Positions 1 through 11,411 of a stretch of DNA of 64,000 nucleotides are shown piece by piece (within the stretch, counting starts at the first letter, position 1; the number at the start of each line of letters is the position of its first letter). The stretch lies in NCBI GenBank assembly GCA_020698575.1, contig CM036239.1:16710763-16774762 (forward strand), in the 5' to 3' direction. The notes under the pieces were generated by a model that was given only the letters and a program-made list of their open reading frames with translations, had not been told where the DNA came from and ran no database searches. This DNA is from Bostrychus sinensis. Its lineage: Eukaryota > Chordata > Actinopteri > Gobiiformes > Eleotridae. Position numbers and translations under genes: made by a program.

Positions 1-3000
1 ATGAGTGATCAAAGCCGAGCCCTAAGTTAATTAGAGTTCACATCAAAGTCCTTCTCTGGAGAGTACCTCCACATGGCTGACACACGGTGCTTCTCTGATC
101 TCATCAACAAATCCAATGCATTTCAGCTTCACTTGACCCCTGCAAAGCGTACACATCTGATGTACAATACCTTTTTATAGACACTTAAAAACATTGCTGT
201 TCTCATTCCCTCCTATTGTCAAGGAAATTCAAGAACTATGCATTGACATAAGAGGCAGCCACAATGAATAGATTTGCCCCCGATGCACCTAAGTGCTCTC
301 AGTAAACAAAGACAGTGTAGGTGCTTTCTGCATCAGTGATCAATCTAATAAAAACAAGCTACCTCTTGTCCCTACCTGATTGCCACAAGACTTTGCTAAA
401 CTCCTTTAAAACAACAGCAAAAATGTAATTAGTTTTAGGCATCAGTAACCATCAGCAAACAAGTTATTCTCTTTCTTACTCACAAAGAGCAATTTAAAAC
501 TCCCTCACTCAAGCATTACGGCTTACGTTTTAATATAGTATGCATATGCTGTATTGTAAAACCATGGTGTTTCACAGATTATTTATATACATTCATAATT
601 TTTATATTATTAGTAATCCAGTGACAGGGGTTTGCAAGCCAGTGTACGCTTAGTTCAAGTCCCAAGCCTGCATAAATTGAGGTGTTTGTGTCAGGACAGC
701 CAGCGTAAAACTTATACCAAGTTATTATGCGAGTCACAGAGTGCTAGGAGGCAGAGGATTTGCTGTGGAGACTTTGGAAGGAATAGGCCAAATTAAAAAT
801 ACTTACACATACTACTTATATTACAGGTCCACACAGCAAATTTTCTACTTTGGATTGATCTCTGTGGGAGTTAATGACAACCTTTTTTAAGCGTATGTAG
901 TGTAATGTAGGACTGTCAATTGTTCTCCAAAACTGGATATAAAGTTACCCTTTATTGGAGTAGATCACTCACCCCTTTTTAAAGTTTAGAATAAACCCCC
1001 ATGTGGTGTAAAAACAATACACCTAAAAAATGTTTATTTTTTATATTTATACACTTTGTGAGTGTTACTATTTAACACTAAAGGGGTGTTTGTTTTATTA
1101 TTGTGTATTTTTTTTTTATGTACAAACAAAACAATACACTTTTATAATACATCTCAGTGCCATACCATTGTTTGTTCATATGATGAATCCTTTTCTTTTC
1201 ATAACACTGTCTTTGTGTAACCTCCACCACTGCTCCTCCAGGCTTTCAGGAATTTCGACATCTCATGAACTAAGGAAAATAAACGTGATATTTATTAATC
1301 TTATTTAAAAACTCAATATAAAATAAATTGTGTACAGACTACAAATACACTTACCAGCACAAATACAATATGAATAGGTCTTCTTCTCTTCAAATTGAAC
1401 GTTTATTAATAGTAACAAGAAATAAACAACAAGAAATAAAAGAAAATGAAAGACAATTAAATTATGTTTTTTTTATATTTATATTTTATATAATTTTAAT
1501 GAAGTAAACCCACACAGCTTTAAGGACTATTCACAAACCTCAACTAGCTTAGCTTGCCTAAGTACTGAAGCAAACACATGAACTGTACATTGACATTGAG
1601 TTGTGTTCACTATCAAGTGTAGTATTTGTCAGTTAAACTAAAGTTATATGATAAGATGGAGCATATATATATAATATATATATAAATATATATATTTAAA
1701 AAAAGGAAAAAAGGAAAAGCTTTTTAACCCCCAAAAGGGTTAGGGGAGCACACTCTTGAACACCTGCTCAAGTAATCCCCAAATAATACCCCACTCAGGG
1801 GTACTCTGTCACAGAATGCTCTGCAAAACATATGAAATAAACTCACAAAATGTTTCATCTGTACAATTTTTAGCTTGACTCCAGTTTTTTCTAGCCCTCA
1901 AATTTGCTGTACATGAGCACAGCACAGAAATTCCTTAATGCACCAAATATTCAGGTTGGGGGAGGGGGCAAACATTGGTGATGAGGCTCTATTTGTCCAG
2001 AATCCTGACATCCAACCAATAGTCATGTATCCACAAAAAAATATAATGCCCCCTTGTAGCTGAAGTTAGTATATTTTGGCCTATCTCACAATGGTACAGG
2101 AACCACTACTTCAGAGCCACAAAACCCTTATACTGTGTGTAAAAAGTAAAAGTATCCATAAAAATGTCTGGATCCATACAGTGATCCAGATCCACACCAT
2201 TTAAGCACTTGAATGGATATAATGAACTGAGGAAGCTGATATAATATATAATACATTCTATTAGAGATAAACCAGTTCACATGATTTCAGTTCTGCCATC
2301 AATATGCATGTTGACGAACACAGCAATACTATACAATATGAAATGTAATTCAATTTCTGACCTTTGCTGTGTGATGCATGAAGGTCAACCGGTGACGATC
2401 AAACGCTGGGTTGGCTGGTGCATGTTTTTTGGCATTTGCCTTCACACACAGCAGTGCACTCTTTGAAATTCATTGCTGCGTTAAGGCCCCTGGATTTAAT
2501 TAAACCAATTCAGGCGCTGTGGCAAACTGGATTGGTTCAGGCACTGCTGTGGAACAAGGAGAGACAAACAGGGAGGTGAGAACAGCAGGGGAACCCATTG
2601 CAGCAGCACTGATAAAAGCCTACAGCTGAGGGCGGGAGGGGCTGAGAATGAGAGCCCATATTTCTGAGCAGAGTTTAAACACTAATTAATTTCAGCTTTT
2701 GACCATAACTTAATGCTTTTTACAGTATATGCCATATTTCCAAAAGTAGGCAAGGGATTGTGTAGCGATGTGCTTGTGTACGTAAAAGAGTAAAATAAGT
2801 CACACGGACACGCTTCAACATCCACTTCACACAGAAGATATGACATATTTTTGACATGACTAAGTTTGACAAGTTGGTAGGACTGTACTTTCCACATTCC
2901 CATTAAATGTCACGCAGAGGACAAATATAGCACACAAATTCCAGTCTCTGACATGTTTCATTCCAATCAATTATTAGATTGAAATCTGTCTGTGCCTGAT

Positions 3001-3168
3001 GTCATGTAGCTAAGCAAATGCATCTTATAAGATTTTCAACACCCAATAAGGAGAGTGTTAAAAAAGATAAAAAGAAAATTCACATTTCTCTTTAAATAGA
3101 TTTGACATAGACCTAGACAAGGACCGGACTCAAACTTGGAGATATAAGACAAACAAATCAGATCAGAG
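1..3168. other. AT-rich non-coding DNA, no gene seen
   Basis: No open frame here resembles a known protein and none has exon-like boundaries. The stretch is AT-rich. It holds a run of AT dinucleotides at about 1661-1698 and a loose inverted repeat of a CACCCCTTT-type motif (about 968-980 against 1079-1092), which may be a decayed foldback element. The segment 2480-2660 is richer in G and C but I could not assign it. Confidence 0.5.
1661..1698. repeat. AT dinucleotide-rich tract
   Basis: Imperfect alternating A and T with small interruptions, followed by A-rich sequence. Confidence 0.8.
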
Positions 3169-3573
3169 TGTCATGTTTCCTTCCGTGCCAGTTGAGTTAT
3201 GCTTAGGTTTTTGCTTTTTGTTTTTAGATTTACTTCCTGGTGTCCTGTTTCCTGCATTTGTGAATATTTGCCCCGCCCAAAGAGTATTTAGTCTTCACCA
3301 GTCCCTCTTTTCCCTGCAAACTTTTCTTTTGTGTGACCTTGTGTATCCAGAACTTTCTCACGTTTTCTGTGTGTATTTTTGGAAATCTTGGATTTGACCA
3401 TTTCCTGTTTTTGCACTTTGAGCAAAATTATAAGCAATGCAAAACTGGATTTTGAAAAGGGTTGCCTTTGCCTGTAATTTTGCATTGTATTACACTGAAT
3501 AAAGACTGTACTGACTCTACCTGGTCTCCTGTTTTCTCTGCAACTGAGTCTTACTCATTAGTACTTTGTTACA
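3169..3573 (+). repeat. 5' LTR of the gypsy fragment
   Basis: Begins TGTCATG and ends GTTACA, so it is bounded by the usual TG and CA. An AATAAA signal lies at 3498-3503, about 70 bases before the end. A gag-like frame starts just downstream, as expected for a 5' LTR. No matching 3' LTR was seen downstream, so the left boundary rests on the TG and on similarity of form only. Confidence 0.6.
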
Positions 3574-3586
3574 GTACAACCTGGTC

Positions 3587-3751
3587 ATGATTGATTCAGC
3601 AGAGAATGCAGCTCTCTGCTCTGCCATCCAGCACCAAGGAAAGATCCTACATGACCACAAACAGATGCTAACTGATCTGGCTAGCAGAGTACAAGATCTC
3701 CAGGCCCACCATGACTGCAGTCCAGTGTCCTGGAACAACTCCATGCAATAA
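3587..3751 (+). pseudogene. Gag N-terminal fragment (Ty3/gypsy)
   Basis: The frame starts at ATG 3587, fourteen bases after the LTR end, and runs 54 codons to a TAA. The sequence is polar and predicted helical with heptad-like leucines (LTDLASRVQDLQ), like the N-terminal coiled coil of gag in fish gypsy elements. After about 3750 gag similarity stops and pol-like sequence begins about 85 bases later in another frame, which points to a large internal deletion. Confidence 0.55.
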
Positions 3752-3834
3752 TTCTCCAGAACCAACACGTCTTGGCCTGACTGGACCCTACAGCTCCCTC
3801 TACTGGCGTGCATTTTGTCTCTTGCCTTATTTAC

Positions 3835-4440
3835 CATTCATTCCAAAAGTGTATCCAGACCTCTCCAGTGTCCCTCCTGTTTACCTGAACCACAAGGAGG
3901 TCCTCAACAAGCTCAAGGCTACTCCCCTTCCTCTTCATCAATTGTATGACTACTCCATTGATCTTCTTCATAGTCCTTCACCACCCAAGGGCCATCTTTA
4001 CTTCTTGTCAACTCCTGAGAGAGAGGTCATGGATCAGTTAGTACATCCAAAGCTTGTTGGCTGCAGAAATAATACATCCCTCTTCATCCCCGATGGGAGC
4101 AGGCGTCCTACGGCTGTGCATTAAGACAAGTCTTAACAACATAACCATTGAGGACAGCTAACCACTATCCTTGATTCCCTCTGCCTTTGAAATTCTACAA
4201 GGAACTAATATATTCACTACACTTTAGATCTTTGCAATGCCTGCCACTTTGTTCGTATAAGAATGGAAAACTGCTTTCAAGACACCCAGTGGCCATGATG
4301 AATACTTGGTTATGACTTTGACCTCACTAATGCACCTGCAGTTGTTTATTTGGACAATATCTTTATTTTTTCCAAGACTGAGGAAGAGCACGTTCAACAT
4401 GTCTGTCAGATTCTCCAGCAACGACAGTTGATGCACGTAG
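3835..4440 (+). pseudogene. Reverse transcriptase fragments (Ty3/gypsy pol)
   Basis: Frame 3711-4124 carries the conserved stretch before the RT fingers, ending near 4065 (VYPDLSSVPP, LPLHQLYDYSIDLL, PPKGHLYFLS). Downstream, scattered over other frames, are LDLCNACHFVRIR-like and EYLVMT-like pieces, then a YLDD-box relative (LDNIFIFSK) and EEEHVQHVCQIL. Several stops and frameshifts separate these. The changed catalytic Asp and missing palm segments rule out activity. Confidence 0.7.
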
Positions 4441-4829
4441 GAAGCAAAGGCTGGCCCTTCAACAGATGAGCTACTTTGGCTTAAATTGCTGAAGATGTAA
4501 GTTCTGATAGAAAGGTGTCACAGTGTATTGCATTTAATTCTGTATGGGCCTTCATAACAGATTAGGCAGGTAGTCATCATAGTGTTATGTCTGGTGAATA
4601 CCGGCTATCATATCCAGTCTGACAAAACCTCATAGAGCCAATTCAATTTCCCTTTCTACACACTACACTGTTCTTCATGCTGTATAGGTGTGCAGTTGCT
4701 GGTGGCACGCTGCATTCTTAAAAGGAGTTCCATTAGTCATGGGATGTCTGGATGACTAATGCTCTTGGGCTGGATTTGACTCGACCTGTTTGAGAGATAA
4801 AGCAGGGGCAATGTGACCACCATAAAAGC
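4441..4829. other. Non-coding, nothing recognised
   Basis: Follows the gypsy RT remnant. It may contain more decayed retrotransposon sequence, but no LTR copy or coding segment could be recognised. Confidence 0.4.
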
Positions 4830-4855
4830 TTTTTTTTTTTTTTTTTTTTTTTTTT
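4830..4855. repeat. Poly-T tract (26 T)
   Basis: Uninterrupted T run; could be the poly-A end of a minus-strand retroposed copy, though no body was identified. Confidence 0.9.
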
Positions 4856-4920
4856 ACATTGTAGATAAAACCACATGCATATTTACCATGGATGTTTTAA
4901 TACTTAATAAAAAAAAGTCT

Positions 4921-5035
4921 GATTCCCGGACCGGACAAGGTCTTTCTGTGTGAAGTTTGCATGTTCTCCCTGTTTCTGCGATGGTTTCCTTCAGGTGCTC
5001 CAGTTTTCCCTACCACTAAAAACATGTGTATAATG
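4921..5035 (+). repeat. SINE-like fragment (central domain)
   Basis: Contains the diverged block GTTTGCATGTTCTCCC followed by a TTTCCTTCAGGTGCTCC-like stretch and AAAAACATG. This is the central part of a very common fish tRNA-derived SINE. The tRNA head is missing, so this is a 5'-truncated copy. A fuller copy lies at 13671. Confidence 0.7.
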
Positions 5036-6020
5036 ACAAAAAAAGCACTTTACATTACAGTCTCATTATTCATTCCTCTGTATTCATTTTATATAGTGTT
5101 GGGCTCATGTAATCAAATGGCAAGCCTTTGGATGTTGAATTCAGCTGCTTTTTCATAACCACTGCACAGTGTACTCTGAAAAGGTCATCCACTTTATCTG
5201 CCAAAGCCAACCGAGTGATGAGAAGGAAATCAAATGTGAGAAGTGGATAAAGAAAAGCATACTGCAGACCGAATTTATCACCAGAGGTATATGCAGATAA
5301 TTCCTAATGCAAATAGTTGATGCTTGTGTTTGACCTTTGGGAGATGTTTTATATACAGTAGATCGCAATAACAGCTGATGGCCTGATCTGAATGTAGAGA
5401 GTAGTTGGGACAGTAGCAGGTGATCTCTTTAGCTACACATGCTCCAATAGTTTATTCTTAATCGAACAATAGGGTCAATAATTACCTCAAATAATGTTGT
5501 GTATGTGTTGTGTTTTTTTGGAGTTGATTTGTTTATTTGTCTATATTGGGGTATGGATGGAAAAAGGAAAGGTTTGTAATGGGCCAAGTTAGTCTTGATG
5601 TAGATCCAGAAGACAACTCCAGCCACTAGGGGCCAGTAAAGGTACAAATTGTTACTTTTGGCGTGTATGTGAATTGCAAAACGGATCCAGAAATTTACCA
5701 TTGCAAGATAAGTCTAATACCTTAGTGGAGTTCTGTGTTCTCCAAGTGCTTCTAGCTTAAATATTGTTTACCATTGTGAACTAGCAATATAACTCAAAAT
5801 GTTACAAGCAGATTTTCCTGAAACTTTGAGAAAATGTGGATTCAACGTTTTTTGCCTGTGTGGATGTGGAACGCTGTCTCAATCATTGTTAGTATACATG
5901 CTAGATTTGCAAAGTTTCACTAACTTTCCAACTTCAATAACCTAAAAAAATTGCATGTTGCAGTTCATTGTGGCACTTGGACAGAGCAGACCTCTGCCAT
6001 GTCATTACAGTTCTACAGTC
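5036..6020. other. Non-coding, nothing recognised
   Basis: Small frames only, with no similarity that I recognise and no splice-site-bounded coding bias. Confidence 0.4.
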
Positions 6021-6026
6021 TTTCTC

Positions 6027-6077
<51 letters not shown>
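6021..6077. repeat. (TC)n microsatellite
   Basis: About 57 bases of TC repeat with one G interruption. On the opposite strand it produces an Arg-Glu repeat in a spurious open frame. Confidence 0.95.
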
Positions 6078-6080
<3 letters not shown>

Positions 6081-7261
6081 ACTGACATGCATGTGAGGTG
6101 TCAGTTCAGAAGCTCGGCCCATCTTTAAGGTGGAACGCAGGTCGAAGTGAGTGGATCCATCACTGTTTGTCTCCCGCTGAGATATGGAGATGATGGATGG
6201 CTCTAATGAATTGATTTAAACACTGGGTCCTCTCACTGACTGACTGAATAACGGAGTGAATGTTCCAGCAAATAAGTTGAGCTGCCAGGGAAGGCATTTA
6301 TACTCAAGACTTCCTCAACAGTCAAATTCATCCATCATTTCAGCCCATTGTCATGTTGGGCTCTCTCAAGGTTGTTGTGTAGACTTTATTGCCTAATAAT
6401 ATGGATACACCAAAATAACCCATGTTGAACTGTTTACATTATGTCTTTTTACTACTTTGTGTTACTTGTAAACTTTTCACACACTGAAGTGATTTGCACA
6501 CACAAAATATAATATACGTAACAAAAAATTTGCATATACTGTACACTGAAAATGTGAATGGTCAATCAGTCACATTTTCCTTGAATCTTTTGATCATAAT
6601 TAAATAAATACTGAAAGTCTGAAAATGAGGATACACTTTTTTATGGAGACTAAGCTTTTGTTATGTTTTCACATATTGATGATCGGGCAAGGATAATGCT
6701 TTGCTGGAGGTCAAGTTTCTGACGTGGGGATGATTGCCATGTAAACGGGGGAATCTAGCTCAGAACAATACAACATACTGGTTATTGTCAAATTAATCAA
6801 TTTGTAGTGCTGTGGGAACGTGAGTCTCTACCAAGATATCAGTGGAGGGGTCATCAAAATTATTTAATCATAAAAATTATCTTTAGATATTTTAAGTGAA
6901 AGTAGGACATAGGTGTGAAATGCAAAGGCTTCAAAGAGCAGTGGGAAGGAAAATCTGGGCATTTCACTGCATTCACACACTGCAAGAGCAGGACGCAACT
7001 GAAGCCATGAGCGATGAAAAACCAGGCCTTTCTTTGAGTACAGAGACAGCTCAAATAAACATAAATAAAACAAAGCCAAACCATGCCAAAAGGTTTACAC
7101 TCTTAATAACTCCCAGTCATCTATTTTGTTTTGGGAATGATCATCGTCTTGCTTTTGTACTTGTAAAAGGTATTAAATTCAGTATTGTTAGGGTCAGTGT
7201 CATTTTGGCTTGCAAAAAAGTAGAAATACTTTTGAAGTTGCCTTTGCATGAGTTTGTTTCT
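6078..7261. other. Non-coding, nothing recognised
   Basis: AT-rich sequence without recognisable coding content. A long open frame starting at 6896 runs from this region into the Rex3 remnant but has no protein support in its first 120 codons. Confidence 0.4.
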
Positions 7262-7539
7262 TTATCCCGCCAAGGCCAGATATGTCACCCGGTATGGCGC
7301 AGCCAAGGCCCCACCCTGGAGCCAAGCCTGGGGTTGGGGCAGGCATACGAGCGCCTGGTGGCCGGGTCTTTCCCTATGGGGCCCAGCTGGGTCCAGCCTA
7401 AGGGGACAACGTGTGGCTGTCCTCCTGTGGACCCACCACCTGCAGGAGGAACCACAGGGGCCAGTGCAGAGATGATCAGGCAGCTGACGAAGGCAGGGGC
7501 CTCGATGATCCAATCCCTGGGCTCAGAAAGTAGCTCTAG

Positions 7540-7905
7540 GGACTTGGAATGTCACCTCACTGGGGGAGGGGGACTGTTGAGCATTCCCAGTAAGATCCAG
7601 TCGGGCTCACCTCCACGCACAGTCTGGGCTCTGGAACCAAATTTTTCAAGAGGGGCTGGGCTCTCTCTGGTTTACTCTGGTGTTGCCCAGAGTGAGAGGC
7701 ATCGGGCTGGTGTGGGCTTGCTTATAGCTCCCCAGCTCAGCCGCATGCGACAGCTGCAGAGGGCGACAGCTGCAATTGGGAGGAACAGCCTCCCCGATCT
7801 GAACTCGAGTGGTGTTTTTTATTGGACTTCTGTCCTAGTCATAGTTTGTCGATTACAAACAACATGTTTGAGCACAAGGGTGTCCATTGGTGCACGTGGC
7901 ACCCA
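7540..7905 (+). pseudogene. Endonuclease fragment of Rex3-like ORF
   Basis: Pieces of the AP-endonuclease domain appear in different frames: a TWNVTS-like start near 7548, a region with SGVAQSERHRAGVGLLIAP (7676-7735), and GRNSLPDLNSSG at about 7779-7814. A 'CTWHPD' segment near 7893-7910 marks the end of the preserved part. Between roughly 7735 and 7775 a large piece, including catalytic residues, has been lost. Confidence 0.65.
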
Positions 7906-7910
7906 GACGT

Positions 7911-8830
7911 GGCTCTGGGAGTATGGGGTTCTCTGCAAAGGGCTTTATGGTCCCTGTATGAGCAGAGCAGGAGCTTGGTCCACATTACCAGTAGTAAGTG
8001 GGACCTGTTCCCGGTGCATGTTGGACTCTGGCAGGGCTGCCCTTTGTCACCAGCTCTGTTCATTATCTTTATGGACAGAATTTCTAGGCGTAGCCAGGGG
8101 CCAGAAGGAGTCTGGTTTGGAAACCACAGGATTTCATCTTTCCTTTTTTGCGGATGATGTTGTCCTGTTGGCTATATCAAACCAGGACCTTCAGCATGCA
8201 CTGAGGCAGTCTGCAGCCAAGTGTGAAGCGGCTGGGATGGGAATCAGCACCTCTAAGTCTGAGGCCATGGTTCTCAACGGGAAAAGGGTGGTTTGCCCCT
8301 CTCCAGGTTGGAGGAGAGTTCCTGCCTCAAGTGGAGGAGTTCAAGTATCTCGGGGTCTTGTTCACAAGTGAGGAAAGGATGGAGCATGAGATTGACAGTG
8401 CAGCATCTGCAGTAATGTGATTGTTAAACTGGTCTGATGTTGTGAAGAAGGAAGTTAGCCGGAAGGTAAAGCTCTCGATTTGCCAGTCAATCCCCATTCC
8501 GACTCTCACCTATGGTTGTGAGCTTTGGGTCATGACCAAAAAGACAAGAGCCCCAATACAAGTCACCAAAGTTTTCTTTGCAGCGTGGCTGGGCACTCCC
8601 TTAGAGATAGGGAGCTCGGTCACTGGAGAGGAGCTCAAAGTAGAGCCACTGCTCCTCTGCATCAAGAGGAGCCAGCTGAGGTGGCTCGGGCATCTGTTTG
8701 GGATGCTCTCTGGATGCCTTCCTCAGGAGGTGTTCCAGGCGTGTCCCACTGGGAGGAGGCCCCGGGAAGAGCTAGGACACAATGGAGGGACTATTTGTCT
8801 CAGTTGGCCTGGAAATGCCTAGGGGTTCCT
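7911..8830 (+). pseudogene. Reverse transcriptase fragment of Rex3-like ORF
   Basis: The RT palm is readable across frame changes. The region QGCPLSPALFIIFMDRISRR (about 8034-8093) is motif B. The FADDVVLLA box (about 8147-8173) retains both catalytic aspartates. The thumb segment EEFKYLGVLFTSEERM follows at 8334. After a stop near 8418 it continues in another frame with LTYGCELWVM and the C-terminal RSQLRWLGHLFGM and CPTGRRPREE segments. RT fingers and motif A are absent, so it cannot encode an active enzyme. Confidence 0.8.
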
Positions 8831-8917
8831 CCGGGGTGGCTGGAGGAAGTGTTCAGGGAGAGGGAAGTCTGTCCCCCCAAACCTGCTCCAGATAAGTGGA
8901 AGAAGATGCATGGAGGG

Positions 8918-9355
8918 TTGTTTCTTTGGTTTGCCTTGCCTGTTTAGTTTGTTATCTGAACCTTATCTGAAGGTGATTTTGGTTTGTTAGCTCTATCTAT
9001 GTGTCTATATTATTGCTATTTGCACAACTTATATTTGGTTAACACAAACCTGTTTTGGAGTATCACAAATTTAATCTTTTTTAAATATCTCTGATTATGT
9101 GGCCTTCCTCTGCTATTGTGGAATAATATGTTATGAAATGTGTTTAATGGTTTATTGTGAAAGCATGCTTTTCCCCTTACAAACCACCTGACTTAGTTCT
9201 TATTCCACTTTTAACCTTCACTTCGTCACAGATAAAAACAATTAATCCTCAATTCTCAAATGAGATTATTCATATAAAATGCTATTGAATTTATGCTTGA
9301 TTGCATTTTTAACAGAACCAACTCATTAAAAGTGATAAAATAATGACATAAGTAA
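8918..9355. other. Non-coding, nothing recognised
   Basis: AT-rich sequence after the Rex3 remnant; no feature seen. Confidence 0.4.

Positions 9356-9408
<53 letters not shown>
9356..9408. repeat. (AAT)n trinucleotide microsatellite
   Basis: About 17 uninterrupted copies of the AAT/ATA unit. Confidence 0.95.
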
Positions 9409-10974
9409 GTAGAATGTAACGACAGATACAGTATAAAAATGTAATTTAACATTTTCAAGAAAAATAAGAAAAACACTTTCCCAAGTGCCTTTAACTTAAA
9501 TTATTAATTCATCTGAAGTAGTGAGTTAACCTCCCACTATATATTGCCACTTTCGGTCTCTTGTGCTTGAATATGGAGATAACAGTCTGTGTTCAGCACG
9601 TTTTCAGATTGTTGAGAAAATGAGCTATTATTGTCTTTGTACAAGCACATGATAAAAAAATACCACACTTTTGAGTGAAGCTGGTGTGAATGTAAACATA
9701 CAGGTGCTCAGCTTCAAACAAATGGTTTGCTTTTGATTGTTGTTTTAATTACATCAGCCCCATGAAAAGGGAAATTATTGTAAAACAACAACAACTAAAT
9801 ACAAGCACTCAAACATAACCATCTTGATTGTTTGAGTATCTGAAGGGAAATTATTGTTGGGTGTGGGTTTGGCAGTCCAACTAAAAACTGATCATCAGTA
9901 TGACACACAAATGTATTTGAACATTACTCTATCCACTCTGCTATAGTGGACCTCACATAGTAGATTTCAAATCAAGTAGAGGAAAGAGCTTTAAAGTGCC
10001 AGACAAAGTGTCACTTATGGCCCTTCTAATGACCATCCTGGCATACCTCTTGAAAGAAAGTGCTTTCTACAAGGGCAAAAACATCCTATAGTAGCTACAC
10101 AACGCCCATCCCCACACTTCACTCTTGTTTTAGGAGAGAACATCTGACTGATTAGGGAGGACAGGTGACTGTTCAAGTTTGGGTTTAAGACAAGGTCGAC
10201 AACAGAATAAAGGGAAAGGATTCTCTGCCACTGCATAAGTCAGAGCAGCAGAAAGAAACATCTGAAATGTAGCACACACACTTCTTACAATCTTTTGTAC
10301 ACAGACAATATTCTCCAGTGACGATGAGCAGACGTTGTTCTAAGTTTGGTCTATCTTCAAGAACTTAATAGATCTTTTATCAAGACAAAAAGGAGTATTT
10401 TGAAGAATTACAACACACCGTTGTTTTATCCATTGTATGTAGCTTGCTTTTCACTTTGTTGCATATCATTCCCACATGCAGTTTATTCTTGTTTCAGCTT
10501 CAAATGCCAAGAAATTAAGAGTGAAGTTGTGTGAAGCAAACAGATAATTGGTCTCAGAGGATGTGTTACATGATCTGAACTTTGTTCTGAAATATCATTA
10601 TGCAGTTTTAAGACGTACACTGCCGATGGCGCCTTTGGCATGCAGCCCAGTTTGACATTATTTAACAAAACCACAAATATGTCAACACATGAACATTGCT
10701 GTGTTAAGATGTTTATTCCTTAAAGTTTTCTTAAAGCATCAAACCTTGTTGCATCTTTGTACTTGCTAGCATAGTTATCTGTACAGGATCATTCAAAACA
10801 TAAAGAAATGTGTAGAGAAAAGTACCTTTGGAGGCGGTATACCTGCCTAATTTCAAACCTGGATAAATAGATAAATATGGAAACAAGTTTTATTACTAAA
10901 CCTTTATTTGAAAACCTTTAACTTTCCAGTTATTGCACATTGTCCTGCATTATTAAGTAATCTTCCTTTTTATA
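9409..10974. other. Non-coding, nothing recognised
   Basis: Only short frames without recognisable similarity. Base composition is the AT-rich local background. Confidence 0.4.
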
Positions 10975-11411
10975 ATTCTATAGGAATTTAAAACCCAAAT
11001 GAAAGTTGGAATGCTGTGTAAAACGCAATGTAAAATGTAAATTAAACACAATCCAAATCTCAAAAAAATATTTTCTTCAAAACATAGACAACACATCAAA
11101 TCTTGAAAGTAAAATATTTATTATTTATTATTATTTCATGCAAGGTATTTGCTCAGTTTAAATTTGCTGTCAGCAATACATCTCAAAAATGGTGGGAAGG
11201 GAGAAAAGCAAGGCCAAAAAAATTAAATTTTGCCATAAAAAAAAAAAAAAACAGCTGGTGGAGGACTAATTATGCTAATTGGCAACACTTCAGTTGGGTT
11301 TTGGGGTATTAAATATTTTGTTGTGGATAAAATATGGGGATATGATATTTGCATCAGGCATTAATTACAATTCACACAGTTTCCCAGCCTTTTTGGAATT
11401 GAGTTGTACAG
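10975..11411 (+). mobile_element. MITE-like foldback element, copy 1
   Basis: The left end (AAAGTTGGAATGCTGTGTAA near 11003) is repeated inverted at the right end (CACACAGTTTCCCAGCCTTTTTGGAATTG, 11375-11403), giving degraded terminal inverted repeats of about 35-40 bases. Internal marks such as CAGCTGGTGGAGGACTAATTATG and TTGGCAACA match a repeat common in fish genomes. A second, truncated copy lies at 57080. No transposase is encoded, so it would be non-autonomous. The superfamily is not determined. Confidence 0.6.

Larger units (their letters stand above)
3169..4440 (+). mobile_element. Broken Ty3/gypsy LTR retrotransposon (5' LTR, gag start, RT pieces)
   Basis: A 5' LTR, a short gag N-terminus and decayed reverse transcriptase pieces lie in the same order and strand as in teleost Ty3/gypsy elements. 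The conserved linker before RT and the start of RT are recognisable at about 3835-4065. RT core pieces follow at about 4215-4440 with frameshifts and stops, including an LDNIFIFSK stretch where active families have YLDD. Most of gag, protease, RNase H, integrase and the 3' LTR are missing, so the copy is dead. The family-level call is firm; the exact family name is unknown. Confidence 0.75.
7262..8917 (+). mobile_element. Decayed Rex3-type (RTE clade) non-LTR retrotransposon
   Basis: GC-rich island in AT-rich DNA that matches the teleost Rex3 layout: GC-rich 5' region (7275-7480), apurinic endonuclease fragments (about 7540-7900), RT palm (about 7910-8420), and C-terminal region (8421-8830). 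The block GGCAGGGCTGCCCTTTGTCA at 8031 matches a sequence conserved in Rex3 RT. The 3' end degenerates near AGAAGATGCATGGAGGG, the place where Rex3 copies carry GATG-type tandem repeats. The endonuclease joins the RT mid-region directly near 7911, so the endonuclease end and the RT fingers are deleted. Multiple frameshifts make it inactive. Confidence 0.85.

Noticed and set aside
5934..6122. Open frame with an Arg-Glu repeat
   Set aside because: The repeat is a direct product of the TC microsatellite.
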